Of a DNA stretch of 64,000 nt, positions 24,619 through 33,139 are shown piece after piece. Below the pieces are notes generated by a model. That model saw nothing but the letters and a program-made list of their open reading frames with translations. It did no database searches and was not told where the DNA came from. How positions within the stretch are numbered: position 1 is the first letter of the stretch; every line of letters starts with the position of its first letter. The stretch spans positions 257,269 to 321,268 of the forward strand of contig NZ_LN908977.1 of the NCBI RefSeq assembly GCF_001486165.1, read 5' to 3'. Source of the stretch: Bittarella massiliensis (ex Durand et al. 2017) (GTDB lineage Bacteria > Bacillota > Clostridia > Oscillospirales > Ruminococcaceae). A program made the position numbers and the translations under genes.

Positions 24619-24939
24619 TCAATCCTCCCTCATGCCGTCCATGATGGCGGCGATCAGCCGGATGGTGTCCAGCAACTCCCCATCCACGCCATTCCCGGCC
24701 TCGATACGCTCCAGTTCTTCCAGAACGGCGGCCAGCTCGTTCCGCAGGGCCTTATACACCCTGGGGTTGCCCTGTACCACCACATCCCGGCACAGCAGCC
24801 GTCGGGTGATGTAGTCCTGTTTGGTAAGGCCGGAGAGCCGCACAGCGGTTTCAATTTCCCTGTCCTCATCCGGGGACACCCGGAAAGCCACAGTTTTGTT
24901 TCTCCAGCGGTTGTGTCGGTCAAGATTTTTCACTGACAT
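24619..24939 (-). CDS. Small MobC-like/ribbon-helix-helix accessory protein
   Basis: A 106-aa protein whose first half reads like a ribbon-helix-helix DNA-binding domain (NKTVAFRVSPDEDREIETAVRLSGLTKQDYITRRLL) and whose second half is helical. Proteins of this type assist relaxases at oriT or control plasmid genes. It sits between the integrase and the RepA-like gene and is coupled to the latter. Which DNA site it binds is unknown; the 9-bp-period repeats are candidates. Confidence 0.7.
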   Translation of the reverse strand: MSVKNLDRHNRWRNKTVAFRVSPDEDREIETAVRLSGLTKQDYITRRLLCRDVVVQGNPRVYKALRNELAAVLEELERIEAGNGVDGELLDTIRLIAAIMDGMRED

Positions 24940-24942
24940 GAT

Positions 24943-26019
24943 TTAGGCCCCCTTTCGCTCCATGTCCAGTTTGTCCGCCATCTCCGCCTGCCGGGTGGGG
25001 AACAGGTGGGCGTAGCGGTAGGTAATATCAATGCTTTCATGTCCCACCCGGTCAGCGATTGCCAGGGCCGTAAAGCCCATGTCAATGAGCAGCGAAATGT
25101 GGGAGTGCCTCAGGTCGTGTATTCTGATCCGCTTTACCCCGGCCTCTTTCGCACCCCTGTCCATCTCCCGGTGGAGGTAGGATTTTGTCACCGTGAAAAT
25201 GCGGTCGGTGGGCTTCACCCCATACAGGCTCTTGATATAGTCTCGCATTTCTTCACAGAGGAAAGCGGGCATTTGAATGACCCGGTTGCTCTTAGGGGTC
25301 TTGGGGTCGGTAATCACATCCTTGCCCTTAATCCGCTGGTAGGACTTGGAGATGGTGACGGTCTGTTTCTCAAAGTCGAAGTCGCCAGGAGTGAGGGCCA
25401 GCAGCTCCCCCTCCCGGACGCCGCACCAGTAGAGCATTTCAAAGGCGTAATAGGAAAGGGGCTTGTCCATCATGGCCTCGGCGAATTTCAGATACTCCGC
25501 CTTTGTCCAGAACAGCATTTCCCGTCCCTTTGGCTTTCCCATATTGCCCGCCTGGGCAGCGGGATTGACCTTTAGATTGTAGTGCCGTACCGCATGGTTG
25601 AACACGGCGCTCAACTGATTGTGCAGCGTTTTTAAGTACACCGGAGAGTAGGGCTTGCCGTTCTTGTCCCGGTAACCCAGCATTTCATTCTGCCAGGCGA
25701 TGACCTCCTTGGAGTGAATGTCGCACATCTTCCGCTTGCCGAAGTACGGCACCAACTTCTTGTAGAGGATATGCTCTTTCGTCCCCCAGGTGTTTTCCTT
25801 GATACGGCCTTTCATGTCCGCCACATAGACAGCCACGAAGTTTTCAAAGGTCATTTCCAGGTCGGCGGTCTGTTGTTGCAGGAATGTCCGCTCCCACTCC
25901 AGAGCCTCCCGCTTGGTGGGAAAGCCCCGTTTCATTTTCTTTACTTTCTTGCCCGTCCAGTCCTCGTAGTAAAAGGACGCATACCATGTGCCCTTTGCCT
26001 TGTCTTTGTATGCCGGCAT
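24943..26019 (-). CDS. int: Tyrosine-type site-specific integrase
   Basis: A 358-aa integrase of the Tn916/phage-Int group. The N-terminal arm-binding domain (WYASFYYEDWTGKKVKKMKRGF) is followed by a SAM-like core-binding domain (about 57-150) and a catalytic domain with R202 (GVREGELLAL), H301/R304 (HDLRHSH), H327 and the nucleophile Y336. All are intact, so it is probably active. The ATG at 26019 follows AGGAGGG; the upstream ATG in the frame lacks such a site. It catalyses insertion into, and with Xis excision from, the guaA 3' end. Confidence 0.92.
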   Translation of the reverse strand: MPAYKDKAKGTWYASFYYEDWTGKKVKKMKRGFPTKREALEWERTFLQQQTADLEMTFENFVAVYVADMKGRIKENTWGTKEHILYKKLVPYFGKRKMCDIHSKEVIAWQNEMLGYRDKNGKPYSPVYLKTLHNQLSAVFNHAVRHYNLKVNPAAQAGNMGKPKGREMLFWTKAEYLKFAEAMMDKPLSYYAFEMLYWCGVREGELLALTPGDFDFEKQTVTISKSYQRIKGKDVITDPKTPKSNRVIQMPAFLCEEMRDYIKSLYGVKPTDRIFTVTKSYLHREMDRGAKEAGVKRIRIHDLRHSHISLLIDMGFTALAIADRVGHESIDITYRYAHLFPTRQAEMADKLDMERKGA

Positions 26020-26032
26020 TGTGGTTCCCTCC

Positions 26033-26221
26033 TTATTGTCTGTCCCGCAGCCCATAGAATTTTTCCTCGAAGTAGCGCCTGCTTACCCGTCCGGGAATGG
26101 TGAGAAAGCCTTTTTTCTTCAGCTCCTCGTTCATCTCCCGCACCAGCTTGTAGGCGTAGGGCTTGGAAATGCCCAGCTCCCTGGCGACCTCCTCTGCTCT
26201 CACAAACAGCTCCTTTTCCAT
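26033..26221 (-). CDS. xis: Excisionase-like small HTH protein
   Basis: A 62-aa MerR-like winged helix (LFVRAEEVARELGISKPYAYKLVREMNEELKKKGF, then GRVSRRYFEEKFYG), the usual form of excisionases encoded just upstream of integrases. The ATG at 26221 follows AAGGAGGT. It is separated from int by 13 bp and divergent from the XRE regulator. Confidence 0.8.
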   Translation of the reverse strand: MEKELFVRAEEVARELGISKPYAYKLVREMNEELKKKGFLTIPGRVSRRYFEEKFYGLRDRQ

Positions 26222-26243
26222 GGTCAGCACCTCCTTATTTTAG

Positions 26244-26364
26244 TTTCGCAAATATGTTAATGTCACCATCTTCATTATACATTAACATAAGTGTTAATGT
26301 CAAGAATTTATTTCGCATTTTTGTTAAAGATTATCTTGCATCTTTCGCTTTTTTGCGCTATACT
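26244..26364. promoter_or_regulatory. Operator/promoter region between xis-int and xre
   Basis: A perfect dyad CATTAACA-TAAG-TGTTAATG (26280-26299) and an extra half site TGTTAATG (26255-26262) lie in an AT-rich intergenic region. For the XRE gene, TTGCAT (26336-26341), 17-bp spacer and TATACT (26359-26364) form a clear promoter. The dyad is the probable binding site of the XRE repressor over the xis-int promoter. Confidence 0.65.
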
Positions 26365-26387
26365 ATTGGCAAAGGCGGTGGGATATT

Positions 26388-26945
26388 ATGACAGTCGGAG
26401 ACAAGATAAAGAAAATCCGCACCTTTCGAGGCATGACACAAAAGGAATTGGGGCTTGCTATCGGCTTTGAGGAAAAGGGAGCGGACAACCGGATCGCCCA
26501 GTATGAGACGAATTACCGTGTTCCGAAACGGGAACTGCTGGACAAGATGGCCGAGGCGCTGCGGGTAGACCGCCAGAACTTCTACACCATCGCCCCCGGC
26601 TCTGCCGAGGACTTCATGCGGACATTCTTCTGGCTGGACGAGGACAGCCCTGGCGCTATCCGCCTGTTCCAACTTGTCCGCAATCCGGGCAGAGCAGGGG
26701 CCGCTGATGATACCGCTGTACGGTACAATGATAGCGATGACTGGCCCGCACACCCTCCCGTGGGTATGTACTTCCAGTATGGCCTTGTGGACGAGTTCAT
26801 GCGGGAATGGCTTTTTCGTCAGCAGGAGTTACACGCCGGGGAGATCACCAGGGAAGAGTATTTTGAATGGAAACTCAACTGGCCCCATACCTGCGACGAT
26901 GGCCTGGAAAGCGAATATTATATCCCTTGGCGGAAAAATAAATAA
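26388..26945 (+). CDS. XRE-family regulator of the element
   Basis: A 185-aa protein with an N-terminal helix-turn-helix (TVGDKIKKIRTFRGMTQKELGLAIGFEEKGADNRIAQYE; about 1-65) and a C-terminal domain typical of element-borne repressors (FMREWLFRQQELHAGEITREEYFEWKLNWP). Divergent from xis-int, it is the likely switch between maintenance and excision. ATG 26388 with GGCGGTGGG upstream. Confidence 0.88.
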   Translation: MTVGDKIKKIRTFRGMTQKELGLAIGFEEKGADNRIAQYETNYRVPKRELLDKMAEALRVDRQNFYTIAPGSAEDFMRTFFWLDEDSPGAIRLFQLVRNPGRAGAADDTAVRYNDSDDWPAHPPVGMYFQYGLVDEFMREWLFRQQELHAGEITREEYFEWKLNWPHTCDDGLESEYYIPWRKNK

Positions 26946-26955
26946 GACAAGCAAA

Positions 26956-27003
26956 AAAACCGCCCTGCTGAATTTGTCGTTCAGCAGGGCGGTTTTGCTT
27001 GTC
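26956..27003 (+). terminator. Terminator of the XRE gene
   Basis: A 17-bp perfect stem (26956-26972 with 26980-26996) ending in GGTTTTGCTTGTCC. It separates the element's regulator from the convergent guaA. Confidence 0.85.
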
Positions 27004-27045
27004 CTTTTGGGATTTTTCTCTTGAGAATACCGGGCGGACACAAAT

Positions 27046-27063
27046 AGTATCAATCCAGTATCA
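27046..27063. repeat. Right arm-type integrase sites
   Basis: Direct AGTATCA repeats at 27046-27052 and 27057-27063 (11-bp period), with a weaker AGTATG at 27068. They mirror the pair at the left end. Confidence 0.6.
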
Positions 27064-27122
27064 AGAGCAGTATGGACGGGCAAAAAAGCCTGTATTCATG
27101 CGGGTTTTCGCCGTTTCGAGCG

Positions 27123-28658
27123 TCATTCCCACTCAATAGTAGCCGGGGGCTTGGTGGTCACGTCGTAGACGATGCGGCCGATGCCCGGCAGCTCGCCGAT
27201 GATGCGGGTGGATATCTTCTCCAGCACGTCATAGGGGATGCGGGCAAAGTCGGCGGTCATGAAGTCGTCGGTGGTGACCGCCCGCAGCGCCAGGGTGTAG
27301 CCGTAGGTGCGGAAATCGCCCACGACCCCCACCGTCCGCTGCTCGGTCAGCACGGCGAAGTACTGGCTCAAACTGCCGGACTCGCCGGCCTTGTCCAGCT
27401 CCTCGCGGAAGATGAAGTCGGCCTTTTGCAGCAAGTCGACCTTTTCGGGGGTCACCTCGCCCATGACGCGGATGCCCAGGCCAGGGCCGGGGAAGGGCTG
27501 GCGCCAAACCATCTCCTTAGGCAGACCCAACAGGATGCCCAGGCGGCGGACCTCGTCCTTAAAGAGCATGTTCAGCGGCTCGACGATGTCCTCGAAGTCC
27601 ACATGCTCGGGCAGGCCGCCCACGTTGTGGTGGCTCTTGATGACGGCGCTCTCGCCGCCCAGGCCGGACTCCACCACGTCGGGGTAGATGGTGCCCTGAG
27701 CCAGGAAGTCCACCTTGCCGATCGTCTTGGCCTCTTCCTCGAAGACGCGGATGAACTCCTCGCCGATGGCCTTGCGCTTGGCCTCGGGCTCGGTCACCCC
27801 GGCCAGTTTTCCGAAAAAGCGCGCCTGGGCGTTGACCCGCTTGAAGTTGACATCCATCTTGCCGAAGGTCTCCTCGATGGCGTCGCCCTCTTTGTAGCGC
27901 ATCAGGCCGTGGTCCACAAAGATGCAGGTGAGCTGCTTGCCGATGGCGCGGGAGAGCAGGGCCGCACAGACCGAGGAGTCCACCCCGCCGGAGAGGGCCA
28001 GCAGCACCTTTTTGCCGCCGATGCGCTCTTTCAGCCGGGCGATTTCGCTGTCCAGATAATTCTCCATGTTCCAGTCGCCCACACAGCCGCAGATGTCAAA
28101 GAGGAAGTTGTGCAGCATCCCGTTCCCCTGCTGGGTGTGGTTGACCTCCAGGTGAAACTGCACCGCGTAGAGCTTTTTCTCGGGGCACTCCATGGCGGCC
28201 ACCGGGCAGTTGTCGGTGACGGCGGTGACGGAGAAGCCGGCGGGCGGCTGGGAGATGTAGTCCACATGGCTCATCCAGACCACGCTCTCCTGCTGGATGC
28301 CCGCAAAAAACGGGGTCTCCCCCACCACCTTGCAGACGGTCTTGCCGAACTCGCCCACCGGGGCCGCCTCGACCTTGCCGCCGAACATGTGGGCCATCAT
28401 CTGGGCGCCGTAGCAGATGCCGAGGATCGGCACCCCCAGCTGGTAGAGGGCCGGGTCGCACTGGGGCGAGTCGGGCAGGTAGGCGCTGTTGGGCCCGCCG
28501 GTAAAGATGATGCCGGACGGGTTCCCGGCCCGGATCTGCTCCACCGGCGCGGTGTGGGGCAGCACTTCGCAGTAGACCCCCAGGTCCCGCACCCGGCGGG
28601 CAATCAGCTGGTTGTACTGGCCGCCAAAGTCAATGACATAGATGAGCTGATGTTTCAA
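27123..28658 (-). CDS. guaA: GMP synthase (glutamine-hydrolysing)
   Basis: A 511-aa enzyme converting XMP to GMP with glutamine and ATP. The class I amidotransferase half has nucleophile C82 ([11 protein letters not shown]) and FHLEVNHT. The ATP-pyrophosphatase half has the P-loop [11 protein letters not shown], and the C-terminal dimerisation domain ends PPATIEWE. The start is TTG 28658 behind GGGGG, which gives the family's normal length and N-terminus ([19 protein letters not shown]); the frame upstream has no match. Its 3' end is the target of the tet(W) element. No guanine riboswitch is apparent in the leader of about 115 nt. Confidence 0.95.
   Translation of the reverse strand: MKHQLIYVIDFGGQYNQLIARRVRDLGVYCEVLPHTAPVEQIRAGNPSGIIFTGGPNSAYLPDSPQCDPALYQLGVPILGICYGAQMMAHMFGGKVEAAPVGEFGKTVCKVVGETPFFAGIQQESVVWMSHVDYISQPPAGFSVTAVTDNCPVAAMECPEKKLYAVQFHLEVNHTQQGNGMLHNFLFDICGCVGDWNMENYLDSEIARLKERIGGKKVLLALSGGVDSSVCAALLSRAIGKQLTCIFVDHGLMRYKEGDAIEETFGKMDVNFKRVNAQARFFGKLAGVTEPEAKRKAIGEEFIRVFEEEAKTIGKVDFLAQGTIYPDVVESGLGGESAVIKSHHNVGGLPEHVDFEDIVEPLNMLFKDEVRRLGILLGLPKEMVWRQPFPGPGLGIRVMGEVTPEKVDLLQKADFIFREELDKAGESGSLSQYFAVLTEQRTVGVVGDFRTYGYTLALRAVTTDDFMTADFARIPYDVLEKISTRIIGELPGIGRIVYDVTTKPPATIEWE
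27125..27134. other. Right att core, inside guaA
   Basis: ATTCCCACTC lies at the very end of guaA (codons E-W-E and stop). Integration here restores the gene's C-terminus, so guaA is not destroyed. Confidence 0.75.
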
Positions 28659-28783
28659 ATTGATACCCCCGCTGTCTGTTTTGATGTCAAGGCGTACAAA
28701 AGGCGGCCCAACCGGCGCCACCGGCGCGTCGGACCGTCCGCCTGCCCGGCGCGCTGCCGGACAGGCTGTCTCTCACTCCATCT

Positions 28784-28812
28784 ATTGTGCCATGGGGCTG
28801 TCGAAAAAGCAA
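28784..28812 (-). promoter_or_regulatory. Candidate promoter of guaA
   Basis: Minus-strand TTGCTT (28807-28812), 17-bp spacer, CACAAT (28784-28789). It begins just after the tmcAL stop, so guaA can be expressed independently. The leader contains a GC-rich hairpin ending GGCCGCCTTTT about 40 bp before the start. Confidence 0.4.
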
Positions 28813-28819
28813 TCGCTTC

Positions 28820-29959
28820 TCATATCTTTGTAAACTTTTGCCGATAGCTTTCCCCCTGCGGCAACGGTTTCTCAAAGCAGTTTGCATAGACGGTGTCGGC
28901 GCGGTCCTCCACCCGGCCGAAGGAGGTGCCCTCCGCCCGGGCCAGGCTGTGGCAGACCGGCAGCCGCTGGGGCCCCCGCAGCAGGGCGAGGCCGGTCTCG
29001 GTGGCCCCCAGGATGCGCAGGCAGTCGGGCGGGGCGAGGACATCTTCCCGGCGGATGTCCAGCAGCAGGCACCAGACGGCTCTCCGCACCCGGGCGCGGG
29101 TGTGCTGGCGGCTGGCGCAGCGGGCGGCCAGCTCCTCCAAATCGGCGGCGCCGTCGGCACAGGCCTGCAGCCGGCGAGCCAGCCCCTCGTCGCAGAAGGG
29201 GAGGGCTGCCAGCCGCTCGAGGGGGGCCAACTGCACCGCCAGCACAGCCGTCCGCCCCAGCCAACGGCTGTCTGCCAGGGGGTGCGGCTCCGGCAGCCCC
29301 TTCGGCAGATAGGGGGCCGCCTCCTCGCCCTTTTCGGCGCGCAGCAGGGCGCGCAGGGCGCTGGCGCTGGCGGTCTGCCCCCCCAGGCGGCTGTCGTGGT
29401 GGCCCGCGCCGATGCGCCGGATGGGGAGGATATCCATCCCCGCCCCGGCGCGGCGGATGGCCAGCAGGTATTCCAGCGCCAGGGTGTCGTTGGGGGAGGA
29501 GAGGAGCGCCGCCTCTCCCCCCAGGCGGCGGCAGGCTTCGGCCCGGGCGGCGGGGTACCCCAGGTTCCCCCGCTGCAGCGCTTTGGCCAATTGGACAAAG
29601 GCCTCGCTCTCCACCAGCTCGGCAGTTGCCTCCAACCCGGCCCGGTCGCCGCTCTCGCTGCCGAAAAAGAGGGTGCCCACCCCCAGCGCGGCCAGCAGGG
29701 AGACCCCGCCCTGGGCGTAAAATTGGGCCGAGGAGAGGCAGTGGGCGGTGGGGATCTGCACCACCAAGTCGGCCCCGTTTTCCAGCAGGGCCCTCGCCCG
29801 CACCCACCAGGGGAGGAGGGCCGGCTCCCCCCGCTGGACAAAGTTGCCGCTCATGGCGCAGACCACCGCCTCCGCCCCGCGGGCCCTGGCCTGCGACAGC
29901 AGCCAGATGTGCCCGGTGTGGAGGGGGTTGCACTCGCAGACGACCCCGAAAATCCGCAC
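28820..29959 (-). CDS. tmcAL: tRNA(Met) cytidine acetate ligase
   Basis: A 379-aa member of the TmcAL/YlbM family, which uses acetate and ATP to make N4-acetylcytidine at the wobble position of elongator tRNA-Met. The nucleotidyltransferase fold shows VCECNPLHTGHIWLL (HxGH at 14-17) and the family signature SGNFVQRGEPALL. Length is slightly below 400, as usual. The start is GTG 29959 with AAGGAGGG. It is divergent from acetate kinase, a recurrent neighbour in Firmicutes that links it to acetate supply. Confidence 0.92.
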   Translation of the reverse strand: MRIFGVVCECNPLHTGHIWLLSQARARGAEAVVCAMSGNFVQRGEPALLPWWVRARALLENGADLVVQIPTAHCLSSAQFYAQGGVSLLAALGVGTLFFGSESGDRAGLEATAELVESEAFVQLAKALQRGNLGYPAARAEACRRLGGEAALLSSPNDTLALEYLLAIRRAGAGMDILPIRRIGAGHHDSRLGGQTASASALRALLRAEKGEEAAPYLPKGLPEPHPLADSRWLGRTAVLAVQLAPLERLAALPFCDEGLARRLQACADGAADLEELAARCASRQHTRARVRRAVWCLLLDIRREDVLAPPDCLRILGATETGLALLRGPQRLPVCHSLARAEGTSFGRVEDRADTVYANCFEKPLPQGESYRQKFTKI

Positions 29960-30005
29960 AAATACGCCCTCCTTCCGGCTTTTCCCCTTGCACTTTTTCC
30001 CATTT

Positions 30006-30022
30006 TATACTACTATATAGTA
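30006..30022 (+). promoter_or_regulatory. AT-rich promoter core between tmcAL and ackA
   Basis: TATACT (30006-30011) and the palindrome TACTATATAGTA (30011-30022) form the only AT-rich stretch between the divergent genes. TATAGT at 30016-30021 is the best -10 for ackA; the -35 is not clear. Confidence 0.4.
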
Positions 30023-30084
30023 CGCAAGTGTGTTCGTCAACAAACGAGGACAGGCGAAAAATCAATTGAGGGGGAACTTTTTTC

Positions 30085-31278
30085 ATGAAAATATTGGTCA
30101 TCAACGCCGGCAGTTCGTCGCTGAAGTACCAGCTCATCGACATGCAGGACGAGAGCGTTCTGGCAAAGGGCAACTGCGAGCGCATCGGCGTAGACGGTCT
30201 CATCACCCACAGCGCTGGGGATAAAAAAATCGAGAAGAACATGCCCTTCCCGACCCACAAAGAGGCCTTCATGGCCGTGGTCGAGATGCTGACTTCCGGC
30301 GAGGGCAAGGTCATCGACAACGTGCAGGAGATCTCCGCCGTCGGCCACCGGGTGCTGCACGGCAGCGAGAAGTACAAGGTCTCCACCGTGGTGACCGACC
30401 AGGTCATCGACGACATCCTCTCCTTCAAAGAGCTGGGCCCCCTGCACAACCCCCCTCAGGCCATCGCCATGCGCGCCTGCCAGGAGGTCTTTGGCAAGGA
30501 GATGCCGATGGTGGCGGTGTTTGACACCTCCTTCCACCAGAGCATGCCCCGCAAGGCCTACATGTTCGGCATCCCCTACGAGTACTACGAGAAGTATTCC
30601 ATCCGCCGCTACGGCTTCCACGGCACCAGCCACCGCTATGTGACCGCCCGCTACGGCAAGATCAAGGGCGGCCTCGAGGGCACCAAGATCATCACCTGCC
30701 ACCTGGGCAACGGCAGCTCCATCGCCGCGGTCAAAGACGGCAAGGTGGTGGACACCACCATGGGCTTCACCCCGCTGGACGGCTTTATCATGGGCACCCG
30801 CTCGGGCGGCATCGACCCTTCGGTGGTCACCTACCTGATGAACAAAGAGGGCTTCACCCCCGACGAGATGAGCGACCTGCTCAACAAAAAGTCGGGCTTC
30901 CTGGGCCTCTCCGGCGTCTCCAGCGACTGCCGCGACCTGCGCCAGGCCGCCAACAGCGGCAACGACCGGGCCAAGATGACGTTGGAGATCGTGGTCTACC
31001 AGATCAAAAAGTTCATCGGCAGCTACATCGCCGCCATGAACGGGGTGGACGCGGTCATCTTCACCGGCGGCATCGGCGAGAACGACGACGTCTTCCGCGC
31101 CGAGGTCTGCCGCGAGATGGAGGCCCTGGGCCTCTCCTTTGACGAGGAGAAGAACAAGGCCGCCTCCCGCCAGGACGCCAAGTTCAGCGCCGAGGGCTCC
31201 AAGGTGGAGGCCTGGGTCATCCCCACCAACGAAGAGCTGATGATTGCCCGGGACACCCTGGAACTGATCGAAAAATAG
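30085..31278 (+). CDS. ackA: Acetate kinase
   Basis: A 397-aa kinase that converts acetyl phosphate and ADP to acetate and ATP, the energy-conserving step of acetate fermentation. Signatures: MKILVINAGSSSLKYQ at the N-terminus, the second signature YGFHGTSHRYV, phosphate motif CHLGNGSS and TGGIGEN. The ATG at 30085 follows GAGGGGGAA. Phosphotransacetylase is not in the window. Codon usage is strongly biased to C- and G-ending codons, as expected for a highly expressed gene. Confidence 0.97.
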   Translation: MKILVINAGSSSLKYQLIDMQDESVLAKGNCERIGVDGLITHSAGDKKIEKNMPFPTHKEAFMAVVEMLTSGEGKVIDNVQEISAVGHRVLHGSEKYKVSTVVTDQVIDDILSFKELGPLHNPPQAIAMRACQEVFGKEMPMVAVFDTSFHQSMPRKAYMFGIPYEYYEKYSIRRYGFHGTSHRYVTARYGKIKGGLEGTKIITCHLGNGSSIAAVKDGKVVDTTMGFTPLDGFIMGTRSGGIDPSVVTYLMNKEGFTPDEMSDLLNKKSGFLGLSGVSSDCRDLRQAANSGNDRAKMTLEIVVYQIKKFIGSYIAAMNGVDAVIFTGGIGENDDVFRAEVCREMEALGLSFDEEKNKAASRQDAKFSAEGSKVEAWVIPTNEELMIARDTLELIEK

Positions 31279-31296
31279 ATCCATTTGACGGCAAGA

Positions 31297-31327
31297 GCCC
31301 GCGCCCCTTGTGGCGCGGGCCCTTTTT
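31297..31327 (+). terminator. Terminator of ackA
   Basis: A 9-bp GC stem (31297-31305 with 31312-31320), loop CCTTGT, then CCTTTTT. Confidence 0.88.
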
Positions 31328-31334
31328 GGTCGGC

Positions 31335-31381
31335 AAAAACCGGGGTCCTCCCTCTCTGCCAGAGAGGGAGGACCCCGGTTT
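31335..31381 (-). terminator. Terminator of the M20 amidohydrolase gene
   Basis: An exceptionally long, perfect 21-bp stem (31337-31357 with 31361-31381), 3-nt loop, with T5 following on the minus strand. Confidence 0.88.
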
Positions 31382-31402
31382 CAGTGGGGACAGAAGCGGC
31401 CT

Positions 31403-32590
31403 TTACTTGTGGGCCTTCAGCCAATCCAGGGCGCACTGGGCGTAGAGGGCGGCCCCGGTGGGGAGGACCGACTCCTCCGGCACCATGCCGGGGTTGTGCA
31501 TCGAGCACTGGTGCCCCTCGCCGATGCTGCCGGCCCCCAGGTTGAGGTAGCAGGAGGGGACGTACTGGGCCACGTATGTAAAGTCCTCGGTCCCGCTGGA
31601 GGGGGGGACCGCTTGCACGTCCTTCTCGGGGACGACCTTGGCGCAGTAGGCGGCCAGTTCGTCGCAGGTGTCGGCGTCGTTGACCAGGGGGGGCATGCCG
31701 TAGACAAACTCCACCTCGGCTTCGGCCCGGTAGACTTTGGCCGTGCCCTCGGCCACCTCTTTGATCCGCTTTTTCAAAAACTCGCGGCGCTCGTGGGTGG
31801 TGGCGCGGATGGACGCCTCCATCACGCAGTGGCCGGAGACGGTGTTGCAGGTGTCGCCGCCCTCGATCTTGCCGACGATCATCACCGAGCCCTCGGTGGT
31901 GGACACCTCGCGGGCGATGACCTCTTCCAAAGCCACCACGATGTGGGCCGCCACGCTGATGGCGTCCACCCCCAGCTGGGGGGTGGAGCCGTGGGTGCCA
32001 AAGCCCTTGACGGTGATGCGCACCATGTCGCCGGAATTGGCGGCGGTCCCCCGCACGTACTGAACGGCCCCGGTGTAGGAGTCGGGCAGCCCCACCGAGA
32101 GGTGGATGGCCATGGCCGCGTCGACCTTGGGCCCTTCCAGCACCCCGGCCTCCACCATGGCCTTGGCCCCGGCCAGCTGCTCCTCACCGGGCTGGAACAT
32201 CAGCTTGACGGTGCCATCCAGCTCCGCCTCCCGTTCCTTGAGCAGCTTGGCCGCGCCCAGCAGCATGGCGGTGTGACAGTCGTGCCCGCAGGAGTGGCAG
32301 TTGCCGTTGTCTGCGGCAAAGGGGAGGCCGGTCACTTCCCGCATGGGAAGGGCGTCCATGTCGGCGCGCAGCAGAAAGGTCTTGCCGGTGCCGGCCGGTT
32401 TGCCCACCAGGGCGACGATGCCGGGGCCGCAGGGCTGGGGGTCAAGGCCGAAAGAGCGCAGCTTTTCGGCGACCAGAGCCGTGGTCTGGGGCAGGTCCAG
32501 CCCCACCTCTGCGTAGCTGTGCACCGCTCTGCGGTTCCAGCGGATCTCCTCCTCCAGTTGCTTGGCGCGGTTCAAAAACAGATTCTCCAA
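31403..32590 (-). CDS. M20 family amidohydrolase/metallopeptidase
   Basis: A 395-aa hydrolase of the M20D aminoacylase-like family, which removes acyl groups from N-acyl amino acids or related compounds. Metal ligands are visible in CHSCGHDCHTAMLLG, FQPGEEQLAGAKAM and near the C-terminus in MHNPGM. The dimerisation domain insertion lies at about 190-305. I take TTG 32590 as start because AGAGGTG lies 6 nt upstream; in-frame codons further up (including an ATG at 32644) lack such a site. Start choice is uncertain by about 18 residues. Substrate is not assignable. Confidence 0.83.
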   Translation of the reverse strand: MENLFLNRAKQLEEEIRWNRRAVHSYAEVGLDLPQTTALVAEKLRSFGLDPQPCGPGIVALVGKPAGTGKTFLLRADMDALPMREVTGLPFAADNGNCHSCGHDCHTAMLLGAAKLLKEREAELDGTVKLMFQPGEEQLAGAKAMVEAGVLEGPKVDAAMAIHLSVGLPDSYTGAVQYVRGTAANSGDMVRITVKGFGTHGSTPQLGVDAISVAAHIVVALEEVIAREVSTTEGSVMIVGKIEGGDTCNTVSGHCVMEASIRATTHERREFLKKRIKEVAEGTAKVYRAEAEVEFVYGMPPLVNDADTCDELAAYCAKVVPEKDVQAVPPSSGTEDFTYVAQYVPSCYLNLGAGSIGEGHQCSMHNPGMVPEESVLPTGAALYAQCALDWLKAHK

Positions 32591-32705
32591 TGCGAACACC
32601 TCTTTCTCACTTTCGCGATTTTTCAGCCGCCGGGCCATCTGCACAGGGTGCAGGGATTTGGCCCGACAGCTGCTCTGCGGCTATCATACCACAAAAAGAG
32701 GCTGC

Positions 32706-32755
32706 AAAAAAGGGGCGCGGCCACTGCATTTGTGCAGTTGCCAAGCCCCTTTTTT
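32706..32755. terminator. Terminator after the DUF378 gene
   Basis: Outer stem A6GGGGC/GCCCCT6 (32706-32716 and 32745-32755) with an inner CACTGCA-type hairpin. The minus strand ends in T6 after the DUF378 stop. Confidence 0.8.
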
Positions 32756-32774
32756 GTGGATTTTGCGCCCGTGT

Positions 32775-32990
32775 CTACTCGGTGACATCCAGCGCACGGC
32801 TGTCTTTGAACAGCAGGGCGATACACCAGATCCCGGCGATCCCCACCACAGTGTAGATGATCCGGCTCACCAGAGAGGCCATTCCGCCGAACAGGTAGGC
32901 CACCAGGTCGAAGGAAAAGATACCCACCAGCCCCCAGTTGAGGGCCCCGATGATGACCAGTACCAGGGCAATTTTGGATACGACTCCCAT
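32775..32990 (-). CDS. Small DUF378-family membrane protein
   Basis: A 71-aa protein with two membrane helices. It has the family motif VLVIIGALNWGLVGIF at the N-terminus and a second helix (IIYTVVGIAGIWCIALLF). It resembles Bacillus YuzA; function unknown. The ATG at 32990 follows GGAGGT at 10 nt. The open frame extending upstream is not coding. Confidence 0.85.
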   Translation of the reverse strand: MGVVSKIALVLVIIGALNWGLVGIFSFDLVAYLFGGMASLVSRIIYTVVGIAGIWCIALLFKDSRALDVTE

Positions 32991-33139
32991 ACAAATGGTA
33001 CCTCCATCCGCAGAAATATTGAAAATGACAGCGCCTTGCAAACGCTTCACCTCTAGTATGGGTGGGAGGGGAGGATTTATGCACCGGCAAATGAATTTGA
33101 AAAAACGGCCTTTTTTTATTTTTTGTTCTTTTTTCCTGC

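Larger units (their letters stand above)
18269..27134. mobile_element. Integrative mobilizable element with tet(W), inserted at guaA 3' end
   Basis: About 8.9 kb bounded by the 10-bp core ATTCCCACTC at 18269-18278 and 27125-27134. The right copy is part of the last guaA codons. Inside each end are two AGTATCA repeats spaced 11 bp apart (18382/18393 and 27046/27057), probable integrase arm sites. Contents from right to left: XRE regulator, excisionase, tyrosine integrase, small DNA-binding protein, RepA-like ATPase, iteron-like array, oriT-like site, Mob/Pre relaxase, tet(W) with leader, methyltransferase. GC content is lower than the flanks. No type IV secretion genes are present, so it would need a helper for transfer. 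Confidence 0.85.

Noticed and set aside
28685-28690. TTGACA on the minus strand as a guaA promoter
   Set aside because: A -10 at normal spacing would fall on the Shine-Dalgarno and start codon.
28659-28783. A guanine riboswitch in the guaA leader
   Set aside because: The conserved loop and junction bases of purine aptamers are not seen. The leader is a simple GC-rich hairpin region.
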